The translations under genes and the position numbers were made by a program. This document shows, one piece after another, positions 31,579 through 40,958 of a DNA stretch of 64,000 nucleotides. The notes below the pieces were generated by a model that was not told the DNA's origin, made no database searches, and saw only the letters and a list, made by a program, of their open reading frames with translations. The stretch's first letter is position 1. Each line of letters begins with the position of its first letter. This DNA is from Halodesulfurarchaeum sp. HSR-GB (GTDB taxonomy: Archaea > Halobacteriota > Halobacteria > Halobacteriales > Halobacteriaceae). The stretch lies in contig NZ_JAVKGN010000001.1 in the NCBI RefSeq assembly GCF_031432215.1, positions 248,001 to 312,000 of the forward strand. The letters run 5' to 3'.

Positions 31579-32844
31579 ATGAGCGCGTCGTACGTAATTA
31601 TTGGCGATGGTATCGCGGGCAGCACCGCGGCCGAGACACTGCGAGAGCACGACGACGAGGCGGACATCACCGTCATCACTGACGAGGGCGAGCCCCTCTA
31701 CAACCGGATTCTGATCAAGGAGTTCGCGAAGGGCAAGATGCCCGAGGGCCCGGTCTCGATCCACGACGACAGCTGGTACAGCGAGCGGGACATCGACCTG
31801 CAGATGAACACGCACGTCACGCAGGTCGACGACGACGCCCACGAGGTGCACACTCACACCGGCGACACCATCGAATACGACAAGCTGCTTGTCGCCACGG
31901 GTGGCACGCCGACCCAGCTCCCCGTGCCTGGCACTGACGCCGAGGGCGTCCATCACTTCTGGACCTTCGAGGACGCGCGGGGCATCCGGGAAGGGGTAGA
32001 AGCGGCGGACAACGCGGTCATCGTCGGGGCCGGCCTGCTCGGCATCGACCTGGCGGCCATCGCCGGCGCACACGACGTGGAGAACGCCCGCTATATCATG
32101 CGTGGCAACCGCTGGTGGCGCTACGCGCTGAGCCTGGAGGGGGCCGAGATCATGCACGACGCGATGCGGGACCTGGGCGTCGAACTCGTCCTGGAGTCCG
32201 GCGTCGAGGAGTTCGTCACGGACGAGGACGGCCACGTCGAGGCCACCATCGACGCCAACGGCGACCGCTACGAGAGTGACTTCGTGGGCTCGGCAATCGG
32301 CCTGAACTTCAACACGGAACTGCTCCAGGGAACGGCCGTCGAGGCCGACAGCGACGGGATCCACACGGATTCGTGCATGCGGACCGACGCCGAGGACGTC
32401 TATGCGGCCGGTGACATCGTGGTCTTCGAGGACCCGATCGTCGGCCGCGAGGCCCAGAACGGCTCCTGGGGCTCGGCGAAGGAACAGGGCGACCTGGCGG
32501 CCCGGACGATGCTCGCGGACGCGGGCGAGGCCGTCGAGACCGAGGAGTTCCGCTGGGTCTCCTCGTACTCGATCACCCACTTTGACTTCCCGTTCCTCTC
32601 CTTTGGCTACCCCACCGAGGGCGACGACGAGGCCGAGCGCAAGTACGACGAGACGACCTGGCGGCGGCTCGCCTTCGAGGACGGCCAGCTGATCGGCGGG
32701 GTCCTCATCGGCGACATGGCGGCCCAGTCCAAATTCAAGGCCATCATCAAGAGCGGGGCCGACGTTGCCGACCAGAAAGACGTGCTCCTCCAGGAGAACT
32801 TCGACGTCGCGGACCTGGACGTGGACGTCGAAATCGACGCGTAA
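31579..32844 (+). CDS. FAD/NAD(P)-dependent oxidoreductase (nitrite/rubredoxin-reductase type)
   Basis: A 421-residue two-dinucleotide-binding flavoprotein. FAD motif: YVIIGDGIAGSTAAETLREH at the N-terminus. NAD motif: AVIVGAGLLGIDLAAIAGAH (about residues 151-170). Second FAD motif: VYAAGDIVVFED (about 272-283). PLYNRILIKEFAKG matches the NirB/NasD and rubredoxin reductase-like group. CTTTAGG about 27 bp upstream of the ATG at 31579 supports a leaderless start. The electron acceptor is unknown; nearby genes do not encode a rubredoxin or nitrite reductase. Confidence 0.82.
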   Translation: MSASYVIIGDGIAGSTAAETLREHDDEADITVITDEGEPLYNRILIKEFAKGKMPEGPVSIHDDSWYSERDIDLQMNTHVTQVDDDAHEVHTHTGDTIEYDKLLVATGGTPTQLPVPGTDAEGVHHFWTFEDARGIREGVEAADNAVIVGAGLLGIDLAAIAGAHDVENARYIMRGNRWWRYALSLEGAEIMHDAMRDLGVELVLESGVEEFVTDEDGHVEATIDANGDRYESDFVGSAIGLNFNTELLQGTAVEADSDGIHTDSCMRTDAEDVYAAGDIVVFEDPIVGREAQNGSWGSAKEQGDLAARTMLADAGEAVETEEFRWVSSYSITHFDFPFLSFGYPTEGDDEAERKYDETTWRRLAFEDGQLIGGVLIGDMAAQSKFKAIIKSGADVADQKDVLLQENFDVADLDVDVEIDA

Positions 32845-32884
32845 GGACCGAAGCCGTTTTGCGGGATTCGTCCCCAGTCCGGGT

Positions 32885-33292
32885 ATGAGCACACCGGACG
32901 GGGGCGGGATGACCCTCGCCTTCGAGCTCTCGGCACTTCAGTCCCTGGCCGAACCGGGGACGGCGTTTGCCGACGCTCGCCAGTGGACGGAGTTTACGGG
33001 GGTCGTCACGAACGGGGATCCGGACCGATTCGCCAGATACACCCGCAAGCGGCGCATCCGACCGGATTTTGCCACCCGAGACCGCAACATTATAGAGACC
33101 CTCGAGGGCGTGATGGCAGAATACGAGGCCGACCGCTACGTCCTGGTCACCGACGGGGAGGCCGATCGGGAGCCGGTCGAGGCGGCCGGCTGGGAGTACC
33201 TCCCAATCGAGGAGGCCGCGGCGGCCGCCGACTGGGCCGTCGGCACGCAACGCAAGCCTGACGGGGACGTGGAGCGTACGGACTGGCCATGA
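32885..33292 (+). CDS. DUF7124-like haloarchaeal protein
   Basis: A 135-residue acidic protein restricted, as far as I recall, to haloarchaea. It starts MSTPDGGGMTLAFELSALQS; the middle has VVTNGDPDRFARYTRKRRIR, and ends AADWAVGTQRKPDGDVERTD. The segment VLVTDGEADREPVEAAGWEYL suggests a small alpha/beta fold. Function unknown. Its stop overlaps the next gene's ATG by 4 nt, so the two are cotranscribed. Confidence 0.7.
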   Translation: MSTPDGGGMTLAFELSALQSLAEPGTAFADARQWTEFTGVVTNGDPDRFARYTRKRRIRPDFATRDRNIIETLEGVMAEYEADRYVLVTDGEADREPVEAAGWEYLPIEEAAAAADWAVGTQRKPDGDVERTDWP

Positions 33293-33831
33293 CGGCCCAG
33301 CCCGGCGTCCCGAATCACGAGAGCGACGCGGAGATCGATCTGCCCTGTGGCGAAAAAAAGGCGGTAGCCGACCTCGATCTGGGCATGCGAGAGTTCGACT
33401 GTGACTGTGGGGAGACACACGCCGTCGTGATGGACCCACACCCACCGTCCCGGTTCCTCCCGGAGGAGGTAAGTGACATTCTGGCGGAGACAATCGTCAC
33501 CGAGGGCGGGGAGATCGAGGAGTTCGGCACGATCCCGCTGATGGGACTGGTGATGGAGGCCCACCCGGACCGAATCGTCACCCACGACGCCTCCGAGGAC
33601 GGCACGACCGGCTTCGCCGTCGCCTGGATCGCCGACTTCGAGGCCCGGCGACTCCACGAGATCGTCGTCGAGACGGTGATCGACCTCATGCAGGAAGCCG
33701 TGGAGAACGCCGAGGCGGATTCGGCCGCCGCCAAATTCACCACGGAGTTGGCGACCTTCGACGTCGAGGAGTTCGTCGCGGACTACCGCGAACAGCGGGA
33801 CTTCGAGGACGAGTTCGACGAACCGGTCTGA
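33289..33831 (+). CDS. DUF5815 family protein
   Basis: A 180-residue acidic haloarchaeal protein. An N-terminal zinc-ribbon-like pair is visible: LPCGEKKAVADLDLG and DCDCGETHAVVMD (about residues 19-46). The rest is mostly helical (PEEVSDILAETIVTEGG; LHEIVVETVIDLMQEAVENA). Function unknown. It is coupled to the DUF7124-like gene by a 4-nt overlap. Confidence 0.72.
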   Translation: MTAQPGVPNHESDAEIDLPCGEKKAVADLDLGMREFDCDCGETHAVVMDPHPPSRFLPEEVSDILAETIVTEGGEIEEFGTIPLMGLVMEAHPDRIVTHDASEDGTTGFAVAWIADFEARRLHEIVVETVIDLMQEAVENAEADSAAAKFTTELATFDVEEFVADYREQRDFEDEFDEPV

Positions 33832-33879
33832 TCGGGGGCAACCCAAAGTGTCTTGAGCGACGGCCGACCTTCCACGATT

Positions 33880-35325
33880 ATGCGACCGTTCACGGTATCG
33901 ACCACCCGGTCGGCGTTCGCGGAACGGGCCGCCGGCGCCCCCGAGGGGGCGCGGGTCCCGATCGTCGGTCGGCTGGAGGCGACTCCCTGGTTGGCCTACC
34001 GCCGGGCTCGTGGGTCCGAGCCATCCTTCTTCTTCGAGACCTCCGGCGGCCGCGAGGGCTGGGGCTACTTCGGCGTCGAGCCGACCGAATTTCTCACCGT
34101 CGACGGGCAGGGTGCCCTCGACCGACTCGAAGCAACACTCGAAACGGAGGCTCTCGTCGAGACCGACTGTGAAATCCCCTATCCGGGCGGGCTCTTCGGC
34201 TGGCTTTCCTATGATGTCGTCCGGGAGCTGGAGGAGCTCCCCACGATGGCGGCGGACGACCGAAACCTGCCACACCTCCAGTTCGGTGTCTACGAGGCCA
34301 TCGCCGCCTGGCGAATGCCCTTCGAAGACGAACTCTTCCTCGTCGCCTCGCCACGGGTCGAGGGGGACCCCGAAGCGGCCTACGACCGCGGCCGCGACCG
34401 ACTGGACGCCCTCGCGACGGCCATCCAGGAGGGTGACCCCGCTGTTGGGGAACCGCCTGCAAAGGTGGATACCGCGTCCTTCGAGAGTCGAACCGACCGG
34501 GACGCCTACGCCGAGCGGGTCGGACGGGTGAAAAATTACATCCGCGAGGGGGATACCTTCCAGGTCAACATCTCACAGCGGCTGGAAGCCCCCGCGGCAG
34601 TCCACCCGGTCGAGGCCTACGACGCGCTCCGGACGGTGAACCCGGCCCCGTACTCCGGCCTGCTCGAATACCCGGGGGTCGATCTGGTGAGTGCAAGTCC
34701 CGAACTCCTGTTAGAGCGGGCGGGCGACCGGATCGAGACCGAACCCATCGCCGGGACGCGGCCCCGTGGCGAGACTGAAGCCGAGGACCAGCAACTCGAG
34801 GCCGACCTCACCGGCGACGAGAAAGAACGCGCCGAGCACGCGATGCTCGTCGACCTGGAGCGCAACGATCTGGGCAAAGTGTCCGAATACGGCACCGTCA
34901 CCGTCGATGAGTACCGGCGTGTCGATCGCTACTCCGAGGTCATGCATCTGGTCTCGCTGGTCTCGGGCCAACTCCGTGAGGACGAAAGTGTGGTCGATGC
35001 CATTCGAGCGGTGTTCCCCGGCGGAACGATCACCGGCGCGCCGAAACCCCGCACCATGGAGATCATCGAGGAACTCGAACAGACCCGTCGCGGGCCCTAC
35101 ACGGGAAGCATGGCGGCGATCGGGTTCGACGGCCGGGCGACCCTGAACATCGTCATCCGGACGCTGGTTCGCCACGCCGACCAGTACCACCTCCGGGTCG
35201 GTGGCGGGATCGTCCACGATTCGGTCCCCGACCGGGAGTACGACGAGACCCTGGACAAGGCCCGGGCACTCCTGAACGCCGTCGACGCGGCCCTCGATGC
35301 GGGGGCCCTGGAGGTGGAGGAATGA
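33880..35325 (+). CDS. Chorismate-binding synthase, TrpE/PabB family
   Basis: A 481-residue chorismate-utilising enzyme, component I. The C-terminal chorismate domain has [47 protein letters not shown] and [20 protein letters not shown]. With the next two genes (GATase subunit, class-IV aminotransferase) the context is p-aminobenzoate synthesis (PabB). However, residue 291 in PIAGTRPRG is Ala, as in anthranilate synthase TrpE, where classic PabB has the nucleophilic Lys. So the gene is PabB by context and TrpE-like by active site; I leave the symbol open. The start at 33880 ([20 protein letters not shown]) begins 48 nt after the DUF5815 stop; the frame is open to 33853. Confidence 0.85.
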   Translation: MRPFTVSTTRSAFAERAAGAPEGARVPIVGRLEATPWLAYRRARGSEPSFFFETSGGREGWGYFGVEPTEFLTVDGQGALDRLEATLETEALVETDCEIPYPGGLFGWLSYDVVRELEELPTMAADDRNLPHLQFGVYEAIAAWRMPFEDELFLVASPRVEGDPEAAYDRGRDRLDALATAIQEGDPAVGEPPAKVDTASFESRTDRDAYAERVGRVKNYIREGDTFQVNISQRLEAPAAVHPVEAYDALRTVNPAPYSGLLEYPGVDLVSASPELLLERAGDRIETEPIAGTRPRGETEAEDQQLEADLTGDEKERAEHAMLVDLERNDLGKVSEYGTVTVDEYRRVDRYSEVMHLVSLVSGQLREDESVVDAIRAVFPGGTITGAPKPRTMEIIEELEQTRRGPYTGSMAAIGFDGRATLNIVIRTLVRHADQYHLRVGGGIVHDSVPDREYDETLDKARALLNAVDAALDAGALEVEE

Positions 35326-35918
35326 GCGACTGTGCGCCACACCTGCTGGTCGTCGACAACTACGATTCCTTCGCGTACAATCTGGTGCAGTACGCCGGGG
35401 AGTTCGCGGGCGAGGTGACGGTGCGCCGGAACGACAAGATCGACATGGACGGGATCCGGGAACTCGACCCGGACGGCATCATCGTCTCGCCAGGGCCGGG
35501 GATCCCCCAGGAGGCGGGCGTCTCGATGCCGATCTTCGAGGAACTCTCCTATCCCACGCTCGGGGTCTGTCTGGGCCACCAGGCACTCTGTGCGGTCCAC
35601 GGCGCGCCGGTGGATCACGCACCGGGTGTGGTCCACGGGAAATCCTCGGTGGTGACCCACGACGGGAAGGGGATCTACGCGGAGTTGCCCGCCGAGTTCG
35701 AGGCGGGCCGGTATCACTCCCTTGGCGTCGAGCGGGAGAAACTCCCGGACTGCCTGGAGGAGACAGCCTGGACCGACGACGAACCCGAACTCGTGATGGG
35801 CGTGCGCCACGCGGACCGGCCCCACTACGGGGTCCAGTACCATCCGGAGAGCATCCTCACCGACCGGGGGAAAGATATCGTTCGCGCATTTATCGGCGAA
35901 GTATGCAGTATCACGTAA
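35322..35918 (+). CDS. pabA: Glutamine amidotransferase subunit (TrpG/PabA family)
   Basis: A 198-residue class-I glutamine amidotransferase that supplies ammonia to component I. The oxyanion strand [11 protein letters not shown] (56-66), nucleophile Cys83 in [10 protein letters not shown], and the late YHPES of the catalytic His-Glu pair are all present. It starts [20 protein letters not shown]. The ATG overlaps the component I stop by 4 nt, and its own end overlaps the next gene by 16 nt. In some organisms one such subunit serves both anthranilate and aminodeoxychorismate synthases. Confidence 0.9.
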   Translation: MSDCAPHLLVVDNYDSFAYNLVQYAGEFAGEVTVRRNDKIDMDGIRELDPDGIIVSPGPGIPQEAGVSMPIFEELSYPTLGVCLGHQALCAVHGAPVDHAPGVVHGKSSVVTHDGKGIYAELPAEFEAGRYHSLGVEREKLPDCLEETAWTDDEPELVMGVRHADRPHYGVQYHPESILTDRGKDIVRAFIGEVCSIT

Positions 35919-36769
35919 ACGGCGAACTGGTCCCCGAGGCCGAGGCGACAGTTTCCGTCGACGACCGGGGCTTTCAGTACGGTGACGCCGGATTCGAGAC
36001 GCTGCGAGCCTACGGCGGGACGCTCTTCAAGTGGGCGGAGCACCTCGACCGACTCCAGAACACCTGTGAACTGCTGGGAATGCCAGATGTCATCCCAGGG
36101 GACCTCCGCGAGCGCGTCGAGGCGACCCTCGACGCGAACGACCTGGCGGAGGCCTACGTCCGGATGTCGATCACACGAGGGGTGCAGCCCGGCGCGTTGA
36201 CCCCCCAGCCGGAGGTCGACCCGACAGTGGTAATCATCGTGAAAGAACTCCCGCGAGCGGGCGTCCACGGGACCCCCCGCTGGGACGGACCGGCGACGGT
36301 GAAACTCGTCGAAACCCGGCGCAACCACCCCGACGCGATTCCTCCGGGCCTGAAGACCCACAACTACCTCAACGGCATCCTGGCACGCCTGGAGCTTCGA
36401 GCCGAGGACGGCCGGATCGAGGCCGACGACGGGATCATGCTGGACACCGAGGGCTACGTGGCGGAGGGGACCACGGCAAACGTCTTCTTCGTCGAAGACG
36501 GCGTGCTTCACACCCCCTCCCTCGACGGCCCGATCCTGGCCGGCGTGACCAGAGACGTGGTCCTCGAACTCGCGGCCGACCTCGACATCCCGGTCGAGAC
36601 GGGTCGCTACCGCCCGGAGCGCCTGCGGGAGGCCGATGAGCTCTTCCTGACCAACACCACGGGCGAGGTCTGGCCGATCGGCAAACTCGACGACCAGCCC
36701 TTCGAGGTGGGGCCGGTGACCGAACGGCTCCAGGCCGCCTACGACGAACTGGTCGAGGAGTTCTACTGA
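35903..36769 (+). CDS. pabC: Class-IV aminotransferase-family lyase (PabC-like)
   Basis: A 288-residue PLP-fold-type-IV protein, most likely 4-amino-4-deoxychorismate lyase from its operon position. It starts [20 protein letters not shown]. The motif KTHNYLNGILARLE (about 151-164) has the Lys-x-x-x-Asn pattern seen in PabC/IlvE-type enzymes, and EGTTANVFFVEDGVLHTPSL is the cofactor-phosphate region. Branched-chain or D-amino-acid aminotransferase activity is the alternative. The start at 35903 lies 16 nt inside pabA. Confidence 0.82.
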   Translation: MQYHVNGELVPEAEATVSVDDRGFQYGDAGFETLRAYGGTLFKWAEHLDRLQNTCELLGMPDVIPGDLRERVEATLDANDLAEAYVRMSITRGVQPGALTPQPEVDPTVVIIVKELPRAGVHGTPRWDGPATVKLVETRRNHPDAIPPGLKTHNYLNGILARLELRAEDGRIEADDGIMLDTEGYVAEGTTANVFFVEDGVLHTPSLDGPILAGVTRDVVLELAADLDIPVETGRYRPERLREADELFLTNTTGEVWPIGKLDDQPFEVGPVTERLQAAYDELVEEFY

Positions 36770-36790
36770 CGAGGACGTACACCACGATCG

Positions 36791-37036
36791 ATGGACACCC
36801 TTGACCTGACAGACGGCTTTTCGATTCACGACTATCGCCACGGACTCAAATTGCTTCGCCAGGACGGGGAGCGGATGCTGCTCGAAAACCGCGAGGAGTA
36901 TGCCTGCCCGGCCTGCGGCGAGCCTTTCGAGCGACTGCTGGTGACCGAAAATACAGTCCACTCCTTCCAGACACCGCCCTCCGGGCCGATCTGTCTGGCC
37001 CACACGGGAGAGAAACTGCTCGTGCTGACCCACTGA
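36791..37036 (+). CDS. Small zinc-ribbon protein (DUF7385-like)
   Basis: An 81-residue haloarchaeal protein with one CPACGEPF motif (about residues 39-46) and a later single Cys in PICLAHTGE, a likely zinc site. It starts MDTLDLTDGFSIHDYRHGLK. Homologues are sometimes called flagella cluster proteins, but no archaellum genes are near, so I give no function. It ends shortly before the operator of carB. Confidence 0.7.
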   Translation: MDTLDLTDGFSIHDYRHGLKLLRQDGERMLLENREEYACPACGEPFERLLVTENTVHSFQTPPSGPICLAHTGEKLLVLTH

Positions 37037-37037
37037 C

Positions 37038-37050
37038 TTCGAATTTCGAA
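37038..37050. promoter_or_regulatory. Operator-like repeat before carB
   Basis: TTCGAA-T-TTCGAA is a perfect inverted repeat, about 70 bp before the carB start and just upstream of its TATA region. Read on the minus strand (TTCGAAATTCGAA) it matches 42078-42090 before carA at 12 of 13 positions. A TTGCGAAAA half site follows at 37057-37065. Confidence 0.6.
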
Positions 37051-37082
37051 ATCGAGTTGCGAAAACTGGAATCTATCGCCGG

Positions 37083-37113
37083 ACTTATTACGATGTGCGG
37101 GTTTTCATCGGTA
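37083..37113 (+). promoter_or_regulatory. Promoter of carB (leaderless)
   Basis: ACTTATTA (37083-37090) is a TATA-like box centred about 27 bp before the ATG at 37114. Confidence 0.5.
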
Positions 37114-40100
37114 ATGCCAGACGACCGGACCGTACTTCTCATCGGAAGTGGGCCGATCCAGATCGGACAGGCTGCCGAGTTCGACTACTCCGGTGCACAG
37201 GCCTGCCGAGCCCTCCAGGAGGAGGGCGTCCGGGTCGTCCTCGTGAACTCCAACCCGGCGACGATCATGACCGACCCCGAGATGGCCGATAAGGTCTACA
37301 TCGAGCCGATCACCACCGAGGCCATCGCGGCGGTCATCCGGAAGGAGGAGCCTGACGGGGTCATCGCCGGACTGGGCGGCCAGACCGGCCTGAACGTCAC
37401 CGCCGAGTTGGCCGAACAGGGCGTCCTCGAGGAGCACGACGTCGAGATCATGGGGACCCCACTCGATACGATCTACGCGACCGAGGACCGCGAGCAGTTC
37501 CGCGACCGGATGCAGAACCTCGATCAACCGGTTCCGAAATCGGTCACCATCGAGTCCATGGACGACATCGAGGACGCCGTCGACTCGGTCGGCGGGCTCC
37601 CGGTCATCATGCGCACGACCTACACCCTGGGCGGCCAGGGATCGGGGGTCGTCCACGACATGGACGAACTCCACCAGCGGGTAAAACGCGGTCTGAACCT
37701 CTCGCGGAACCACGAGGTGATGATCACCGAGTCCATCGACGGCTGGGTCGAACTGGAGTATGAGGTCATGCGTGACGCCGCGGACTCCACGATCATCATC
37801 TGCAACATGGAGAACCTGGACCCGATGGGGATCCACACCGGCGAGTCGATGGTCGTGACCCCGAGTCAGGTCATCCCCGACGAAGGCCACCAGGAGATGC
37901 GGGATGCGGCACTGGAGGTCATCCGCGATCTGGGCATCCAGGGCGGCTGTAACATCCAGTTCGCGTGGCACGACGACGGCACTCCCGGCGGGGAGTACCG
38001 GGTCGTCGAGGTCAACCCGCGTGTCTCCCGGTCCTCCGCGCTGGCCTCGAAGGCGACCGGCTACCCCATCGCCCGGGTGACCGCGAAGGTCGCACTGGGC
38101 AAGAAACTCCACGAGATCGAAAACGAGATCACCGGCGAGACCACCGCGGCCTTCGAACCGGCCATCGATTACGTGGTCACCAAGGTCCCCCGGTGGCCCA
38201 AAGACAAGTTCCCCGAGGTCGACTTCGAGCTCTCGACGGCCATGAAATCGACCGGCGAGGCGATGGCCATCGGCCGAACCTTCGAGGAGTCCCTGCTCAA
38301 GGCCCTGCGCTCGACGGAGTATGTCCCCGCCGTGGACTGGGAGACGGTCTCGGACGAACAGCTGATCGAGAACCACCTGGAGCGGCCGACCCCGGATCGG
38401 CCCTACGCCATCTTCGAGGCCTTCGAACGGGGCTACTCGACCGCGGAGATCGTCGCGTGGACCGGCATCGAGGAGTGGTACATCGAACGCTTCGAGAACG
38501 TCGCCGCGGCGGCCATCGACGCCGCAGCCGGCGACTTCGAGACGGCCATCGAGACCGGCTTTACCGACGCCGAGGCCGCGGCGATGGCGACGACCGGCGA
38601 ACCCGACCTCACCGCCACCGGTGGCGGGGTCGGCCCGACCGAGGTCGATCTCCCAGGCACGGAGTCGAACCCCGAAGTCAGCGTCGAGACCGCAGCAGCC
38701 GCGGGGCTCCCCCGGACGTTCAAGCAGGTCGACACCTGTGCGGGGGAGTTCGCCGCCTCCACGCCGTACTACTACTCCTCGCGGTCCCCGAGCGAGCGCA
38801 CCCGCGAGGAGGTCCAGACCGACCCGGACGTCGAGAGTGTCGTCATCGTGGGAGCCGGCCCGATCCGGATCGGGCAGGGCGTGGAGTTCGACTACGTGAC
38901 CGTCCACGCGGTCCGGGCCCTCCGGGAGGCGGGCATCGAGACCCACATCGTCAACAACAACCCGGAGACCGTCTCGACCGACTATGACACCTCCGACGGC
39001 CTGTTCTTCGAGCCGATCACCGCCGAGGAGGTCGCGGACGTCATCGAGGCCACGAACGCGGACGGCGTGATGGTGCAGTTCGGCGGGCAGACCTCCGTGA
39101 ACATCGGCGACCCGCTGGCCGCGGAGATCGAACGCCGGGGCCTCGACTGTGAACTGCTTGGCACCAGCGTCGAGGCGATGGATCTGGCGGAGGACCGCGA
39201 CCGGTTCAACGTCCTGATGGACGAGATGGGCGTCGTCCAGCCCGCCGGCGGAACGGCCACCAACGAGGCCGAGGCACTCGACCTGGCCCACGAGATCGGG
39301 TATCCCGTGCTGGTTCGGCCGAGTTACGTCCTCGGTGGGCGCGCGATGGAGGTCGTCTACGACGACACGGAGCTCAAATCCTACATCGAGGAGGCCGTTC
39401 GGGTCTCCCCCGAGAAACCGATCCTCGTCGACGATTACCTGGAGGGAGCCATCGAACTCGACGTGGACGCCGTCGCGGACGGCACGGACGTGCTCATCGG
39501 CGGCGTGATGGAACACATCGAGTCTGCCGGGGTGCACTCCGGGGACTCCGCGGTGATGATCCCGCCACAGAACCTGGACGAGGAGACGATGGCCCGCGTC
39601 CGGGAGGTCGTCGAGGACATCGCGACGGCCCTGGAGACCGTCGGCCTGCTCAACGTGCAACTGGCGATCCAGGACGACACGGTCTACGTCCTGGAGGCCA
39701 ATCCACGGTCCTCCCGGACGGTGCCGTTCATCTCGAAGGCCACGGGCGTGCCCATCGCGAAGATCGCCGCGAAGGTCATGGCCGGACAGTCCCTGGCGGA
39801 ACAGGGCATCGAAGAGCAGATCCCCGAACAGGTGTCGGTGAAGGAGGTCGTGTTGCCCTTCGATCGGCTCCCCGGGTCCGATCCGACCCTGGGACCGGAG
39901 ATGAAATCCACCGGCGAGGTCATGGGCACGGCAAACACCTGGGCCAAGGCCTACCAGAAGGCCCAGATGGCGATCAACAAGCCGATCCCGACCGAGGGGA
40001 CGGCACTCATCGACCTGAACAACCCCGAGTTCCCCGATCGGGACAGCGCCGCCGGACGGGAACTCATCGAGGGCTACGCCCGGCACTTCGCCATCGCGGA

Positions 40101-40332
40101 CTTCGAGGACGAATCGGACTTCGAGGCAGCCATCGAATCCGGGGACATCGATCTGATCATCTCGCGGAATCGTGACCCGCTTCAGGTCGCCGTCGAACAA
40201 GACGTCACCTACTTCTCGACCTATCCCTCGGCGAAGGCCGCCCTCGCCGCCATCGAGGCCCAGGACGAACCCCTGGACATCGAATCGGTCTCCGAGCGGC
40301 CAAAGCGCACCGCGAAGTGGGGCCTGGAGTAA
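37114..40332 (+). CDS. carB: Carbamoyl-phosphate synthase, large subunit
   Basis: A 1072-residue ATP-dependent synthase making carbamoyl phosphate for pyrimidines and arginine. The start at 37114 (MPDDRTVLLIGSGPIQIGQA) begins at the first pre-ATP-grasp fold. Two homologous halves are visible: GQTGLNVTAELAEQG and IMRTTYTLGGQGSG in the first, GAGPIRIGQGVEFDYVTVHA and LVRPSYVLGGRAMEVVY in the second. Each half carries an ATP-grasp EVNPR/EANPR-type motif (VVEVNPRVSRSSALASKATG; VLEANPRSSRTVPFISKATG). The final ~120 residues are the allosteric domain. It is unlinked from carA by about 650 bp and on the opposite strand. Confidence 0.97.
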   Translation: MPDDRTVLLIGSGPIQIGQAAEFDYSGAQACRALQEEGVRVVLVNSNPATIMTDPEMADKVYIEPITTEAIAAVIRKEEPDGVIAGLGGQTGLNVTAELAEQGVLEEHDVEIMGTPLDTIYATEDREQFRDRMQNLDQPVPKSVTIESMDDIEDAVDSVGGLPVIMRTTYTLGGQGSGVVHDMDELHQRVKRGLNLSRNHEVMITESIDGWVELEYEVMRDAADSTIIICNMENLDPMGIHTGESMVVTPSQVIPDEGHQEMRDAALEVIRDLGIQGGCNIQFAWHDDGTPGGEYRVVEVNPRVSRSSALASKATGYPIARVTAKVALGKKLHEIENEITGETTAAFEPAIDYVVTKVPRWPKDKFPEVDFELSTAMKSTGEAMAIGRTFEESLLKALRSTEYVPAVDWETVSDEQLIENHLERPTPDRPYAIFEAFERGYSTAEIVAWTGIEEWYIERFENVAAAAIDAAAGDFETAIETGFTDAEAAAMATTGEPDLTATGGGVGPTEVDLPGTESNPEVSVETAAAAGLPRTFKQVDTCAGEFAASTPYYYSSRSPSERTREEVQTDPDVESVVIVGAGPIRIGQGVEFDYVTVHAVRALREAGIETHIVNNNPETVSTDYDTSDGLFFEPITAEEVADVIEATNADGVMVQFGGQTSVNIGDPLAAEIERRGLDCELLGTSVEAMDLAEDRDRFNVLMDEMGVVQPAGGTATNEAEALDLAHEIGYPVLVRPSYVLGGRAMEVVYDDTELKSYIEEAVRVSPEKPILVDDYLEGAIELDVDAVADGTDVLIGGVMEHIESAGVHSGDSAVMIPPQNLDEETMARVREVVEDIATALETVGLLNVQLAIQDDTVYVLEANPRSSRTVPFISKATGVPIAKIAAKVMAGQSLAEQGIEEQIPEQVSVKEVVLPFDRLPGSDPTLGPEMKSTGEVMGTANTWAKAYQKAQMAINKPIPTEGTALIDLNNPEFPDRDSAAGRELIEGYARHFAIADFEDESDFEAAIESGDIDLIISRNRDPLQVAVEQDVTYFSTYPSAKAALAAIEAQDEPLDIESVSERPKRTAKWGLE

Positions 40333-40893
40333 TTAGCGGTCCGGGGCGTGGGGCTCGTCCGGATAGGCCTTCTCGCCCGCCTCGATCCGCACGTCGAGCC
40401 AGTTTTCGGTCGGGATGAGCGGACACTCGTAGGCCTCGTTGTACGCACACGTCGGGTTGTATGCCATGTTGAAGTCGATGAGCCACGTGCCGTCCTCGTA
40501 GTGTCGGTCCCGTTCGAGGTCGAGATAGCGGCCCGCGCCGTAGGTCTCCTCGCTGTTCGTCTCGTCCCGGAAGGGAACCCAGAGTCGATCCTCGGACGGA
40601 TCGCCCTTGTACGCCTGGATCGTCACCGTCTCGCCGTCGATCTCCAGGTGGAACTCACCCCATCGGAGGTACTCCTGGGCGTTGCCTGCCGTGGTCTCGA
40701 CAGTCAGGCTCTCGGGATCCTCGTGCTCGTGGAGTTCGGCCTCGAAACGCATCGACGGATCAACCGCGAAGTACTCCAGTCCCGCAAAGTCGGCCTGGGC
40801 CGAGCGCGGAATGGGCGACCGTGGGCTCTCCGCGAAGTACTCCTCCTTCTGCTGGCGCTGCTCGCGGACGTGCTCCTCGTACTCGTGTGCCAT
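40333..40893 (-). CDS. DUF1684 domain protein
   Basis: A 186-residue protein of the DUF1684 family, function unknown. Family hallmarks are GAGRYLDLE (about residues 118-126), then WLIDFNMAYNPTCAYNEAYE and CPLIPTENWLDVRIEAGEKA near the C-terminus. I start it at 40893 (MAHEYEEHVREQRQQKEEYF); a second ATG two codons upstream is possible. Its stop abuts the carB stop, so the genes converge with no gap. Confidence 0.85.
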   Translation of the reverse strand: MAHEYEEHVREQRQQKEEYFAESPRSPIPRSAQADFAGLEYFAVDPSMRFEAELHEHEDPESLTVETTAGNAQEYLRWGEFHLEIDGETVTIQAYKGDPSEDRLWVPFRDETNSEETYGAGRYLDLERDRHYEDGTWLIDFNMAYNPTCAYNEAYECPLIPTENWLDVRIEAGEKAYPDEPHAPDR

Positions 40894-40958
40894 CAGCACA
40901 CGATTCGGCTGCGCGGAGTAAAGGTCACCGGCTGTCCCCGGCGCGAGGACAAAACTGC

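Noticed and set aside
37105-40200. 1031-codon open frame antisense to carB
   Set aside because: A shadow of the GC-rich codon pattern of carB; the product has no family features and carB is certain.
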